Shown here: positions 18,758-27,400 of the stretch, in pieces
How positions within the stretch are numbered: the first letter of the stretch is position 1
Layout: every line of letters starts with the position of its first letter
Origin: Streptomyces olindensis
Lineage (GTDB): Bacteria > Actinomycetota > Actinomycetes > Streptomycetales > Streptomycetaceae
Reading direction: 5' to 3'
DNA length: 63,438 nt
NCBI GenBank assembly: GCA_000696115.1
Contig: JJOH01000030.1
Coordinates: 1-63,438 of the forward strand
Program-made: the position numbers and the translations under genes
The notes under the pieces: model-generated
Database searches by the model: none
Seen by the model: only the letters and a program-made list of their open reading frames with translations
What the model was told of the DNA's origin: nothing

Positions 18758-19825
18758 ATGTCTGAGACAACTGGTGCCAGCTACGCAGCCGCGGGCGTCG
18801 ACATCGAAGCGGGCGACCGCGCCGTCGAGCTGATGAAGGAGTGGGTGAAGAAGGCCCAGCGCCCCGAGGTCCTCGGCGGCCTCGGCGGCTTCGCCGGCCT
18901 CTTCGACGCCTCCGCCCTGAAGAACTACGAGCGGCCCCTGCTCGCCTCCGCCACCGACGGCGTGGGCACCAAGGTCGACATCGCCCGGCAGCTGGGCGTC
19001 TACGACACCATCGGCCACGACCTGGTCGCCATGGTCATGGACGACATCGTCGTCTGCGGCGCCGAGCCGCTGTTCATGACCGACTACATCTGCGTCGGCA
19101 AGGTCCACCCCGAGCGGGTCGCCGCCATCGTCAAGGGCATCGCCGAGGGCTGTGTGCTGGCCGGCTGCGCCCTGGTCGGCGGCGAGACGGCCGAGCACCC
19201 GGGCCTGCTGGGCGAGGACGACTTCGACGTCGCCGGCGCCGGTACGGGCGTCGTGGAGGCCGACCGGCTGCTCGGCGCGGATCGTATCCGTACGGGTGAC
19301 GCGGTGATCGCCATGGCGTCATCCGGTCTTCACTCGAACGGGTACTCCCTCGTCCGGCACGTCCTGCTGAACCAGGCGGGCCTCGCCCTGGACGCGCACA
19401 TCGAGGAGCTCGGCCGCACCCTCGGCGAGGAACTGCTGGAGCCGACGAAGATCTACTCGCTGGACTGCCTGGCCATGATGCGCACCACCGAGGTGCACGC
19501 CTTCAGCCACGTCACCGGCGGCGGACTCGCGGCCAACCTCGCCCGGGTCGTCCCCGACGAGCTGCACGCGATCGTCGACCGCTCCACCTGGACCCCCGGC
19601 CCGATCTTCGACCTCGTCGGCCGGACCGGGAACGTGGAGCGGCTGGAGCTGGAGAAGACCCTGAACATGGGCGTGGGCATGATCGCGATCGTGCCGCAGG
19701 AGTCCACGGAGGTGGCCCTGGCGACCCTCGCCGACCGCGGCGTGGACGCCTGGGTGGCAGGTGAGATCACGGACCGGGGCGAGCACACCACGGGTGCCGC
19801 CCTGATCGGTGACTACGCCGACTGA
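18758..19825 (+). CDS. purM: phosphoribosylformylglycinamidine cyclo-ligase (AIR synthetase)
   Basis: Closes the imidazole ring (FGAM to AIR) with ATP. 355 residues, opening ASYAAAGVDIEAGDRAVELMKEWV, then LLASATDGVGTKVDIA (about residues 61-76), HDLVAMVMDDIVVCGAEPLFMTDYI, GGETAEHPGLLGEDDFDVAGAG (about 141-162) and GDAVIAMASSGLHSNGYSLVR. All are characteristic. It lies 45 nt after purF on the same strand and ends at a terminator shared with the convergent DUF3073 gene. Confidence 0.97.
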   Translation: MSETTGASYAAAGVDIEAGDRAVELMKEWVKKAQRPEVLGGLGGFAGLFDASALKNYERPLLASATDGVGTKVDIARQLGVYDTIGHDLVAMVMDDIVVCGAEPLFMTDYICVGKVHPERVAAIVKGIAEGCVLAGCALVGGETAEHPGLLGEDDFDVAGAGTGVVEADRLLGADRIRTGDAVIAMASSGLHSNGYSLVRHVLLNQAGLALDAHIEELGRTLGEELLEPTKIYSLDCLAMMRTTEVHAFSHVTGGGLAANLARVVPDELHAIVDRSTWTPGPIFDLVGRTGNVERLELEKTLNMGVGMIAIVPQESTEVALATLADRGVDAWVAGEITDRGEHTTGAALIGDYAD

Positions 19826-19846
19826 AGACCCGAAGGCAGCACAGAA

Positions 19847-19876
19847 CCCGGTCGGTGACCGAGGTCACCGACCGGG
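19847..19876. terminator. bidirectional hairpin between purM and DUF3073 gene
   Basis: Perfect 13-bp stem CCCGGTCGGTGAC / GTCACCGACCGGG with a 4-nt loop, in the 69-bp gap between two convergent genes. Confidence 0.7.
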
Positions 19877-19894
19877 CAAGTGCTCAGTGCAAGG

Positions 19895-20146
19895 TCAAGC
19901 GCCGCGACGATGCTGCGGGGACTGGTCGTCCTCGTCCTCGTCGTCGTCCTCGTAGAGGTCGGCGTACCGTGCGTACAGGTCGTCGTCGTGCTCATCGTCC
20001 TCGAACCGCTCGCCGTTCGGCGGTTGCGGATTCGACGTCGATGCGCCCAGCTCCTCGGCCAGGCGTGAGAGGTCAGTCCCACCGCTGTTGTACTTCAGCT
20101 GGCGGGCGACCTTCGTCTGCTTGGCCTTGGCCCGGCCGCGCCCCAT
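19895..20146 (-). CDS. DUF3073-family small acidic protein
   Basis: 83 residues. The basic N-terminus MGRGRAKAKQTKVARQLKYN and the following TDLSRLAEELG are the DUF3073 signature. The C-terminus is very acidic (FEDDEHDDDLYARYADLYEDDDEDEDD). The family is conserved and short in Actinobacteria and its function is unknown; the charge split suggests nucleic-acid or protein binding, which is only inference. In Streptomyces it normally lies between purM and vdh, as here. Confidence 0.9.
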   Translation of the reverse strand: MGRGRAKAKQTKVARQLKYNSGGTDLSRLAEELGASTSNPQPPNGERFEDDEHDDDLYARYADLYEDDDEDEDDQSPQHRRGA

Positions 20147-20464
20147 GGCTCGACCCCCTCAACGACGGGGCTCGACGGCCCCAGAGTCTTGACACGCGTT
20201 CATGGTCCGGCACGGACTCTCCGCAGAGAGACCGGTCCGTAGGGCTTCCACGGTACCTGAGCCCGCGCCCATACGGTACGTCGCCCGCATGACGTGCCCG
20301 CGCCCAGGACCTTCGAGGCGCCCCGTCCTCGCTGGTCAACCGCGATTTTAACCACTTATCGGCGGTCGACCCGCCGGTAGAAGTGAGAGTTCTCTCTAAC
20401 TGCCCACCGACGGGTACCGGCCAAACGTGCGAGTCCGCGGAACGGCGCGGGTCGGCCCGCCGGG
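20147..20464. other. 318-bp gap between DUF3073 and vdh genes
   Basis: Holds the leader of the DUF3073 gene and the 3' flank of vdh. I see short GC-rich inverted repeats (for example GGGGCTCGACGGCCCC near 20166) but no credible gene. Confidence 0.4.
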
Positions 20465-21571
20465 TCAGCGCGCCCGGCGCGCCACGGCCGCGTCGTGCAT
20501 CCGCTGCTCGGCGATCCGGTCGGCCGCGGCAGCCGGCGGAATGCCGTCCTCCTTCGCACGTGCGAATATGGCCAGCGTCGTGTCGTAGATCTTCGCCGCC
20601 TTGGCCTTGCACCGCTCGAAGTCGAAGCCGTGCAGCTCGTCGGCGACCTGGATGACTCCGCCGGCGTTCACCACGTAGTCCGGCGCGTAGAGGATCCCGC
20701 GGTCGGCGAGGTCCTTCTCCACGCCCGGGTGGGCGAGCTGGTTGTTGGCGGCGCCGCAGACCACGCGCGCGGTCAGCACGGGCACGCTGTCGTCGTTCAG
20801 CGCCCCGCCGAGCGCGCAGGGGGCGTAGACGTCCAGGCCCTCGACCCGGATCAGCTCGTCGGTGTCGGCGACCGCCGTCACGCCCTCGGGGTGCCGGTCG
20901 AGGATCCGGCGCACGGCCTCCTCGCGCACGTCCGTCACGACGACCTCGGCGCCCTCGTCGCGCAGGTGGTCCACCAGGTGGTGGCCGACCTTGCCGACGC
21001 CGGCGACGCCGACCTTGCGGCCGCGCAGGGTGGGGTCGCCCCACAGGTGCTGCGCGGAGGCGCGCATGCCCTGGTAGACGCCGTAGGCGGTGAGGACGGA
21101 GGAGTCGCCGGCGCCGCCGTTCTCCGGGGAGCGGCCGGTCGTCCAGCGGCACTCGCGGGCCACGACGTCCATGTCGGCGACGTACGTCCCGACGTCGCAG
21201 GCGGTGACGTACCGGCCGCCGAGCGAGGCCACGAAGCGGCCGTACGCCAGCAGCAGCTCCTCGGTCTTGATCCGCTCCGGATCGCCGATGATCACGGCTT
21301 TGCCGCCGCCGTGGTCGAGACCGGCCATGGCGTTCTTGTACGACATCCCGCGGGCGAGGTTCAGCGCGTCGGCGACGGCCTCCGCCTCGGTCGCGTACGG
21401 GTAGAAGCGCGTACCGCCGAGCGCGGGGCCCAGGGCGGTGGAGTGGAGGGCGATGACGGCCTTGAGGCCGCTCGCGCGATCCTGGCAGAGCACGACTTGC
21501 TCATGACCGCCCTGGTCCGAGTGGAACAGGGTGTGCAGTACATCAGCAGGTGCGCCGGTTACGTCGGTCAC
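20465..21571 (-). CDS. vdh: valine (branched-chain amino acid) dehydrogenase
   Basis: NAD-dependent oxidative deamination of valine and related amino acids to 2-oxo acids, feeding fatty-acid and polyketide starter units. 368 residues from GTG 21571 (VTDVTGAPADVLHTLF), with CAGGAG about 8 nt upstream. The active-site lysines are Lys79 in GMSYKNAMAG and Lys91 in HGGGKAVI, the positions I recall for the S. coelicolor enzyme. The dinucleotide fold is VGVAGVGKVGHHLVDHL, and ALGGALND and AANNQLAH follow. The start is set by matching this N-terminus; a longer open frame to 21802 has no Shine-Dalgarno. Confidence 0.95.
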   Translation of the reverse strand: MTDVTGAPADVLHTLFHSDQGGHEQVVLCQDRASGLKAVIALHSTALGPALGGTRFYPYATEAEAVADALNLARGMSYKNAMAGLDHGGGKAVIIGDPERIKTEELLLAYGRFVASLGGRYVTACDVGTYVADMDVVARECRWTTGRSPENGGAGDSSVLTAYGVYQGMRASAQHLWGDPTLRGRKVGVAGVGKVGHHLVDHLRDEGAEVVVTDVREEAVRRILDRHPEGVTAVADTDELIRVEGLDVYAPCALGGALNDDSVPVLTARVVCGAANNQLAHPGVEKDLADRGILYAPDYVVNAGGVIQVADELHGFDFERCKAKAAKIYDTTLAIFARAKEDGIPPAAAADRIAEQRMHDAAVARRAR

Positions 21572-21794
21572 TGTGGTGACTCCTGAGTAAGTTGCGGCGG
21601 GTGGAGACCAGCCTCCGTGCGGGTGGCGGGGACTGTTGAGCATGAGATTAGAGCCTGTTCGGCCCGCCGACCGCACCATGCACAGGATCACCTCCGACCG
21701 GAGTACACCCGTGCGACGATTTGCATAGATTTCCCGCGCGATCGTGAGTGGGTTCCGCAGGTTTTCGCGGCGGTGCGCGGGGGAGGGAGCAGGC

Positions 21795-22640
21795 GTGCCC
21801 AAGGTGTCCTCGGTGATCGTCCCCTACGCGACCTATCTGCGCGTGTACGAACCGCTGGCCGCCTTCCCGGAGCCGGAGCGCGGCCACTGGGCCCGCTACG
21901 CCCGCCGTCCGGACCGTCCCTCGTACCAGGACGAACTCCGCCGCGCCCTGGCCGACTTGGCGCCCACGCCACCGGTTCCGGTGCCGGTGCACGAGAGCGA
22001 GGACGCCTTCGTGCTCGACGTGGACGGCGTCGTCTGCGTCTGCCCCTGGCGCACCCGGCTGCGCGGCTGGCTGGCCCTGGAGGAGCTCTCGGAGGAGCTT
22101 CCGCCGCCGGTCCTGGACGCGGTCCTGCCGCCCGTCCTGCGCCGCCAGGCCGCCCAGGACTACGAGCGCTGGCTGGCGATCAACCCGGACGCCCGGCCGT
22201 GGATCCGCACGGCGACCTGGCAGGTCCCGATCAACTGGTTCGTGCTCGTCTCCGACGAGGAGCGCGAGTACGACAAGGGCGACAGCGTGGACAGCCCGCC
22301 GGTGCTCCGCTACCGCACGCCCATGGTCCAGGCCCGGCGGCGCGTGGCCCGGGGCCTCAGGGCCCTGCGGGAGGCCATGGACGAGGGGCCGCTGATCGAC
22401 GGCCTGGTGGACGTGGGGCGCTGGCTGGAGGAGTTCCACCCGCGTTCGCTGGTGGAACTGGACTACGGCGGCCTGGTGCACGCCCTGCCGGCCGGTGCCC
22501 TGGAGGACGACCACTCGGCGGCGGACGTGGCCGAGGGCATCGCCGCGCTGCGCCGGGGCGACGGCACGGCCGCGGGGGCGGCGTACGCCCGGCTCGTGGA
22601 GCGGTGGCGTTCCGTACGGGATCTGCGGTCCGCGAACTGA
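21795..22640 (+). CDS. conserved Streptomyces hypothetical protein (vdh-bldC interval)
   Basis: 281 residues from GTG 21795 (VPKVSSVIVPYATYLRVYEPL) with GGGAGGGAG 6-8 nt upstream; an in-frame ATG at 21744 is possible. No transmembrane segment, signal or motif that I recognise. The protein is rich in Trp, Arg, Asp and Glu and has a well-mixed composition like a soluble globular protein (CPWRTRLRGWLALEELSEELP, INWFVLVSDEEREYD). It faces vdh divergently and lies 597 bp before bldC, a place occupied by a hypothetical in other Streptomyces. No function can be given. Confidence 0.8.
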   Translation: MPKVSSVIVPYATYLRVYEPLAAFPEPERGHWARYARRPDRPSYQDELRRALADLAPTPPVPVPVHESEDAFVLDVDGVVCVCPWRTRLRGWLALEELSEELPPPVLDAVLPPVLRRQAAQDYERWLAINPDARPWIRTATWQVPINWFVLVSDEEREYDKGDSVDSPPVLRYRTPMVQARRRVARGLRALREAMDEGPLIDGLVDVGRWLEEFHPRSLVELDYGGLVHALPAGALEDDHSAADVAEGIAALRRGDGTAAGAAYARLVERWRSVRDLRSAN

Positions 22641-23237
22641 CCTCTGACCTCGCGTTCCGTACGGACCGCTCGTGGTCGGTCACGAACTGACGTTTGACGA
22701 ACCGCCCGATTTGGGGTTTCGTCCTCGCACCGAGTTCCTGAAGCGGACTGTGCGTTTCCTGAGGCTTCGTCAACAAGGGACGTAGGACCCGATCCGGGCG
22801 TACCTCTCAAGTAGGCCAAGCGTGACGGACTACACGTACGTGGCCCTTGCGCCCCTTGCCCCCCCTCATGCCAAAATAGGACAAGGAGTCCGGGGAGGGC
22901 TCCTTCCGTCCCTAGTGCTGCACTATGGGCGGAATCTCAGCATTGCACGCTTTGGGGGGTCTGGTGACTCCTGATCGCCCTGTGACTGATCGTCACAGCG
23001 GCGTGACTGTCCGCTATGGCATGGTCCATCGGCTTCCGTCGCTGATGAACACCTGGAGGGGCAATTCCATCGGTTTGGCCGACGCGGCTGGACAGATGGT
23101 GTAGTTGTAGTGCCGAGGACAAGCCGTTCGTCCTATAACCGACTCGACTCGCGTCCGCCATTTCGGGCAACGCGGGTCAAGGTGCAGAATTTAGAGGAAA
23201 GAACCGAGAAGGTTCGGTTCTCCCGAGGAGGCCGCTC
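22641..23237 (+). promoter_or_regulatory. long upstream region of bldC
   Basis: 597 bp without a credible gene. It contains a perfect palindrome CTGTGAC-N5-GTCACAG at 22980-22998 and CACGTACGTG at 22833-22842, plus a small hairpin AAGGAG...CTCCTT near 22882-22905. The length suggests complex control of bldC or a long leader. The operator reading is inference. Confidence 0.4.
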
Positions 23238-23444
23238 ATGACCGCTCGCACCCCTGATGCCGAGCCGCTGCTGACCCCGGCTGAGGTCGCCACCATGTTC
23301 CGCGTCGACCCCAAGACGGTCACGCGGTGGGCGAAGGCCGGCAAGCTCACGTCGATCCGCACGCTCGGCGGGCATCGGCGCTACCGCGAGGCTGAGGTCC
23401 GCGCGCTGCTCGCGGGCATTCCGCAGCAGCGCAGCGAGGCCTGA
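23238..23444 (+). CDS. bldC: BldC, MerR-like DNA-binding developmental regulator
   Basis: 68 residues: a single winged helix-turn-helix of the MerR type with no effector domain. LLTPAEVATMFRVDPKTVTRWAKAGKL (about residues 11-37) is the helix-turn-helix and TLGGHRRYREAEVRALL (about 42-58) the wing and following helix. BldC is known to control entry into development and antibiotic production in Streptomyces by cooperative binding to direct repeats. The Shine-Dalgarno GAGGAGG is 6-8 nt before ATG 23238. Monocistronic, with a strong terminator 145 bp downstream. Confidence 0.97.
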   Translation: MTARTPDAEPLLTPAEVATMFRVDPKTVTRWAKAGKLTSIRTLGGHRRYREAEVRALLAGIPQQRSEA

Positions 23445-23589
23445 ACAACTGAATAACCGGGCAAACCGGCCGGTCCCCCACTGGCCGTGAGGTCCGGAAC
23501 CACAGCTCCAAGCGACGCGGGTCCTGCCCCAACAGGCCCCACGCCCAAGCCGGTCAGAGCTTCGTAGGCACGTAACAGGGTGCGTCGTG

Positions 23590-23629
23590 GATCGCGCTGG
23601 ACTCCGCCGGGTCCAGCGCGATCTTTTTT
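23590..23629 (+). terminator. rho-independent terminator of bldC
   Basis: Perfect 13-bp stem (23590-23602 with 23611-23623), 8-nt loop, then TTTTTTG. One of the few terminators here with a full T tract. Confidence 0.85.
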
Positions 23630-23904
23630 GTGTGCCGACTGTGGGCGGGACGGCCTTGCTGTGCGCGGCCTTGTCGGAGTCTGGGGAGGGGTGTCGGATC
23701 CCCTGTGTGCGGCGCCCGATGTGGGGTGCAATTGCACATATTAAATTGACCTGTTGTAGGAGGCGGGTAAGTACCGCACTTTCCCGAACTCATGCGGTGA
23801 CACCCGTCACATACCAAGCGGCTTGTTAGCTCCGGCGCCGGTGCGGTAGAGGGGTCTGCGGCTCCACCATCCCCTGCCCGCGCGGGTGTTGGGACCCTCG
23901 GTGG
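23630..23904. other. gap downstream of bldC with AT-rich palindrome
   Basis: No credible gene. Contains the perfect palindrome GTGCAATTGCAC (23726-23737) and a promoter-like TTGACC-N16-TAAGTA (from 23747), in a stretch far more AT-rich than its surroundings. Confidence 0.4.
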
Positions 23905-24108
23905 TCACGCGGGCGTGGGGCTCTCGTCCTGGACGGCCTCCTCGGCGGCCGGGGTCGCGGTCCGGGCGGCCCGTGGGGCCGACTCCATCGCGAGCCGCAG
24001 CAGGTGGTGGCATATCGGGCAGTGTCGCGTGAGATGCCGGTACGACGACGCGGCCGCCAGGTGCGCGCGGAGCAGGGCCCGCGTCTCGTGCCTAGCCGAT
24101 GCCGCCAT
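23905..24108 (-). CDS. small CxxC protein (DUF6274-like)
   Basis: 67 residues: MAASARHETRALLRAHLAAA, then RHLTRHCPICHHLLRLAM with a CPIC motif flanked by histidines (about residues 26-36), then an Ala/Glu-rich tail. A strong GGAGGTGG Shine-Dalgarno sits 3-5 nt before ATG 24108, which marks the start against longer open frames. The H-x-C-x2-C-H cluster could bind zinc or be redox active. Short proteins of this kind are conserved near bldC in Streptomyces (I believe DUF6274); function unknown. Confidence 0.7.
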   Translation of the reverse strand: MAASARHETRALLRAHLAAASSYRHLTRHCPICHHLLRLAMESAPRAARTATPAAEEAVQDESPTPA

Positions 24109-24233
24109 ACGCCACCTCCAGGGGGCCGTACGGGGAACGGCCCTGGTTCTGGGGTACCCAGGGAACGAAGGGCCGTCAAGACGGCGTGAGGGGGCCCGAA
24201 GGGCTCCCGCGGAGGTCAGGGCGCGCGAAAAAA

Positions 24234-24261
24234 AGAGCCCGGATCCGAAGATCCGGGCTCT
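24234..24261. terminator. bidirectional terminator below tRNA-Asp
   Basis: Perfect 12-bp stem AGAGCCCGGATC / GATCCGGGCTCT with CGAA loop, flanked by a run of A on the left and TTTT on the right, so it is competent on both strands. It ends the minus-strand tRNA-Asp. Confidence 0.85.
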
Positions 24262-24268
24262 TTTCCTG

Positions 24269-24343
24269 CGGTCCTGACGGGATTTGAACCCGCGGCCTCC
24301 ACCTTGACAGGGTGGCGAGCACTCCAAACTGCTCCACAGGACC
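24269..24343 (-). tRNA. tRNA-Asp (anticodon GTC), copy 1
   Basis: Acceptor GGTCCTG pairs with CAGGACC; D arm GAGCAGTTTGGAGTGCTC, anticodon loop CTGTCAA (GTC), T loop GTTCAAATC, discriminator G. CCA not encoded. An identical gene is at 30528. Confidence 0.95.
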
Positions 24344-24462
24344 AGGTTTCGCAGGGCCCGCGCGACGGAGTCGCATAGTGGATTCCGTGTGCGTTGCGCT
24401 GCGAGAAGAGACTGTACAGGAGGGTGGGCCCCTGGTCGAACTCACCCTGTGTGCGCACGCCG

Positions 24463-27400
24463 TTACGGCACGGCCGCGTCGATCGCCTTCACGATCCGCT
24501 TGTCGGAGACGGGGTACGCCGTGCCCAGAGCGTGGGCGAAGTAGCTGACCCGGAGCTCCTCCAGCATCCAGCGGATGTCCAGGACCGCGGACGGCACGGG
24601 CCGGCCCTGCGGCAGCTGCTCCAGGAGCCAGGCGTACTCGTCCCGCATCTCGTGGACCTTCTGCATACGGGTGGTGTCCCGCTGGACGTTCGTCGGCATC
24701 TGCTGCAGCCGCCGGTCGGCGGCCACCAGGTAGCGCATGAGGTCCGGAAGCCGACGCAGCCCGGCCTCCGTCACGAAGCCCGGCTTCACGAGGGCGTCCA
24801 GCTGCTCCCGCACGTCCTGGAGGTTCGGCAGCAGCGCGGGGCTGCGTACGGCCTTCAGGCGGCGTTCACAGGCCTGCCAGGCCGCCAGGACCTGCTGCAC
24901 CTGCCCCACCGTACGGACGGTCGTGTCGACGATCTCGGCGCGCACCTTGTCGTACAGCTTCCGGTACGACTCCTCGTCCCACGCCGGGCCGCCGAAGTCC
25001 GCGATCAGCTTGTCGGCGGCGGCCGTGGCGCAGTCGTCGAAGAGGCCCTGGATGGAGCCGTGCGGATTCGCGGACAGGGCCAGCTTCTGGGCGTTCGTCA
25101 GCTTCTCGGAGGCGAACTTCGCCGGGTTGACCGGGATGTTGCGCAGGATCAGCCGCCTTGTGCCCTTCCACATCGCCTCGGCCTGCTCGGCCTCGGTGTC
25201 GAAGAGGCGGACCGAGACCGTGTCGCCGTCGTCGACCAGCGCCGGGTACGCCTTCACCGGCTGGCCGGCCCGGCGGGTCTCGAAGACGCGCGTGAGGGTG
25301 CCGATCGTCCAGTCGGTGAGGCCCTTGCGCTCCAGGGACTCGCCGCCCTGGCGTTCGGCCGTCGCCGCTGCCGCCTGCGAGAGGGCTTTGCGGGCCCTCG
25401 GCTTCAGCTTGAGCTTCAGCGCCTCCAGGTCCTTGTCCTCGGCCAGCTTGCGGCGCCGCTCGTCGACGATCCGGAAAGTGATCTTCAGGTGGTCGGGGAC
25501 CTTGGACCAGTCGAAGTCGTCGGCGTCGAAGGGGACGCCGACCATGAGCCGCAGTTCGCGGGCCATGGTGGTGGTGAGGGGCTCCTGGAGCGGCACCGCC
25601 TTGTCCAGGAAGGCCTTCGCGTAGTTCGGCGCGGGGACGTAGTTGCGCCGGATCGGCTTGGGCAGGGAGCGGATCAGCTCCGTGACCAGCTCTTCCCTGA
25701 GGCCCGGGATCTGCCAGTCGAAGCCCTCGTCCGTGACCTGGTTGAGGACCTGGAGCGGGATGTGGACGGTCACGCCGTCCGCGTCCGCGCCCGGCTCGAA
25801 CTGGTAGGTGACGCGGAACTTGAGGTTGCCCTGCCGCCACGAGTCCGGGTAGTCGGCCTTGGTGACCTCGCCCGCCTTCTCGTTGATGAGCATCTCGCGC
25901 TCGAAGTCGAGGAAGTCGGGCTGCTCGTGCCGCTTGCGCTTCCACCAGGAGTCGAAGTGCGCGCCGGAGACCACGTGTTCGGGGATCCGCCGGTCGTAGA
26001 AGTCGAACAGCGTCTCGTCGTCGACGAGGATGTCCCGGCGGCGGGCGCGGTGCTCCAGCTCCTCGACCTCGGTGAGGAGACGGCGGTTGTCCGAGAAGAA
26101 CTTGTGGTGCGTGCGCCAGTCGCCCTCGACGAGCGCGTTGCGGATGAACAGCTCGCGGCTGATCTCCGGGTCGATACGCCCGTAGTTGACCTTCCGCTGC
26201 GCCACGATCGGCACGCCGTAGAGCGTGACCTTCTCGTACGCCATCACGGCCGCCTGGTCCTTCTCCCAGTGCGGCTCGCTGTAGGTGCGCTTGATCAGGT
26301 GCTGGGCGAGGGGCTCGACCCACTCCGGCTCGATCTTCGCGTTGACGCGGGCCCAGAGGCGGGAGGTCTCGACGAGTTCGGCGGACATCACGAAGCGCGG
26401 GGGCTTCTTGAAGAGGGCCGAGCCGGGGAAGACCGCGAACTTGGCGTTGCGGGCGCCCAGGTACTCGTTCTTCGCGCCCTCCTTCACGTCCTTCATGCCG
26501 ATGTGGGACAGCAGGCCGGCGAGGAGGGAGACGTGGATGCGGTCGGCCGGGGCGTCGTCCTCGTTGAGGTGGATGCCCATCTGCTTGGCGACCGTGCGCA
26601 ACTGCGTGTAGATGTCCTGCCATTCGCGGATGCGAAGGAAGTTGAGGTACTCCTGCTTGCACATCCGGCGGAAGGAGGACGAGCCGCGCTCCTTCTGCTG
26701 CTCGCGGATGTACCGCCAGAGGTTGAGGTAGGCCAGGAAGTCGCTGGTCTCGTCCTTGAAGCGGGCGTGCTGCTGGTCGGCCTGGGTCTGCTTGTCGGCG
26801 GGGCGTTCGCGCGGGTCCTGGATGGACAGCGCGGCGGCTATGACCATGACCTCGCGGACGCAGCCGTTCCTGTCGGCCTCCAGGACCATGCGGGCCAGGC
26901 GCGGGTCGACGGGCAGCTGGGCGAGCTTGCGGCCGGTGTCGGTGAGCCGCTTGCGGGGGTCCTTCTGCGCCGGGTCGAGGGCGCCCAGCTCCTGGAGCAG
27001 TTGCACGCCGTCGCGGATGTTGCGGTGGTCCGGCGGGTCGATGAAGGGGAACTTCTCGATGTCGCCGAGGCCGGCCGCGGTCATCTGGAGGATGACGGAG
27101 GCGAGGTTCGTCCGGAGGATCTCCGCGTCCGTGAACTCCGCGCGGGCGTTGAAGTCGTCCTCGCTGTAGAGGCGGATGCAGATGCCGTCGGACGTACGGC
27201 CGCAGCGGCCCTTGCGCTGGTTGGCGCTGGCCTGCGAGACCGGCTCGATGGGCAGGCGCTGGACCTTGGTGCGGTGGCTGTAGCGCGAGATGCGGGCGAA
27301 GCCGGGGTCGATGACGTACTTGATGCCCGGGACGGTCAGGGACGTCTCGGCGACGTTCGTGGCGAGCACGATCCTGCGGCCGGTGTGCGGCTGGAAGACG

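Noticed and set aside
23587..23829. 80-codon open frame downstream of bldC
   Set aside because: It begins inside the bldC terminator hairpin, has no ribosome-binding site, and its composition (many Cys, Arg) is not that of a normal Streptomyces gene.
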